This document shows positions 63,982 to 64,000 of a stretch of DNA of 64,000 nt, one piece after another. This stretch comes from Burkholderiales bacterium 8X (lineage in GTDB: Bacteria; Pseudomonadota; Gammaproteobacteria; Burkholderiales; Burkholderiaceae_C), in contig LR732703.1 of assembly GCA_902506565.1 (NCBI GenBank), forward strand, positions 2,094,125-2,158,124, read 5' to 3'. The notes under the pieces are model-generated. The model was not told the DNA's origin. It saw only the letters and a list, made by a program, of their open reading frames with translations, and ran no database searches. The position numbers were made by a program, and so were the translations under genes. The first letter of the stretch is position 1. Every line of letters starts with the position of its first letter.

Positions 63982-64000
63982 ATGAACCTCAACCCCCACT
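63982..64000 (+). CDS. gsiB: Start of the gsiB-like substrate-binding protein gene (cut by right edge)
   Basis: ATG at 63982 with a strong aaggag site six bases before it; only six codons (MNLNPH) are visible. Position directly after gsiA predicts the periplasmic binding protein of the importer. Identity rests on synteny alone. Confidence 0.6.

Overview
The window is a GC-rich, densely packed chromosomal stretch from a betaproteobacterium of the order Burkholderiales. Gene content, gene order and protein wording fit Comamonadaceae, most likely a Variovorax-like genus. This assignment is inferred from recognised families and synteny (lptF/pepA divergence, rimP-nusA-infB-rbfA-truB-typA, guaB-guaA, smpB/ratA-rnfH, iaaA-gsiA), not from a database search.

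Layout. 1-10.8 kb: LPS export permease lptF (cut by the left edge), pepA-holC and a repeat-rich hypothetical gene, a branched-chain amino-acid type binding lipoprotein, a lone response-regulator receiver protein, tRNA-Ser(GGA), an nfeD-qmcA membrane pair, a basic amino-acid decarboxylase and a periplasmic DNA ligase of the LigE type. 10.9-17.2 kb: an accessory three-gene operon on the minus strand. It has two small proteins that look like CesT/type III chaperones, translationally coupled to a 1771-residue membrane protein with a Josephin-like cysteine-protease signature and a C-terminal DUF1810 domain. This is the most unusual object in the window. 17.4-25 kb: fabI, then a divergent yejABEF oligopeptide/microcin C importer operon ending in an MFS gene. 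25-34.4 kb: the translation operon rimP-nusA-infB-rbfA-truB-typA plus a DMT exporter, preceded by a promoter with a terminator hairpin directly behind it. 34.5-40.8 kb: a small lipoprotein, a WcaF-like acetyltransferase, smpB, ratA-rnfH, a DUF4124 protein and guaBA.

40.9-46.8 kb: a hipBA toxin-antitoxin pair, a 59-residue orphan protein, a paiB-like gene, a small membrane protein, a tadA gene fused to a haloalkane-dehalogenase-like domain that seems to have lost its nucleophile, and an LD-carboxypeptidase. 47-53 kb: a signalling cluster with an adenylate cyclase-FHA protein, an ECF sigma factor whose gene overlaps it tail to tail, a large GNAT fusion protein, a Ser/Thr kinase, and a divergent second ECF-like sigma factor. 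53-61 kb: a stress-type SDR and a surface-glycan cluster (TIM-barrel glycosidase, glycosyltransferase, ABC exporter, UDP-galactopyranose mutase, second glycosidase). 61-64 kb: iaaA, gsiA and the first codons of gsiB, matching the E. coli iaaA-gsiABCD order, cut by the right edge.

No CRISPR array, insertion sequence, integrase or phage gene was seen. Start sites were chosen from ribosome-binding sites and gene overlaps where possible; several remain uncertain and are flagged.
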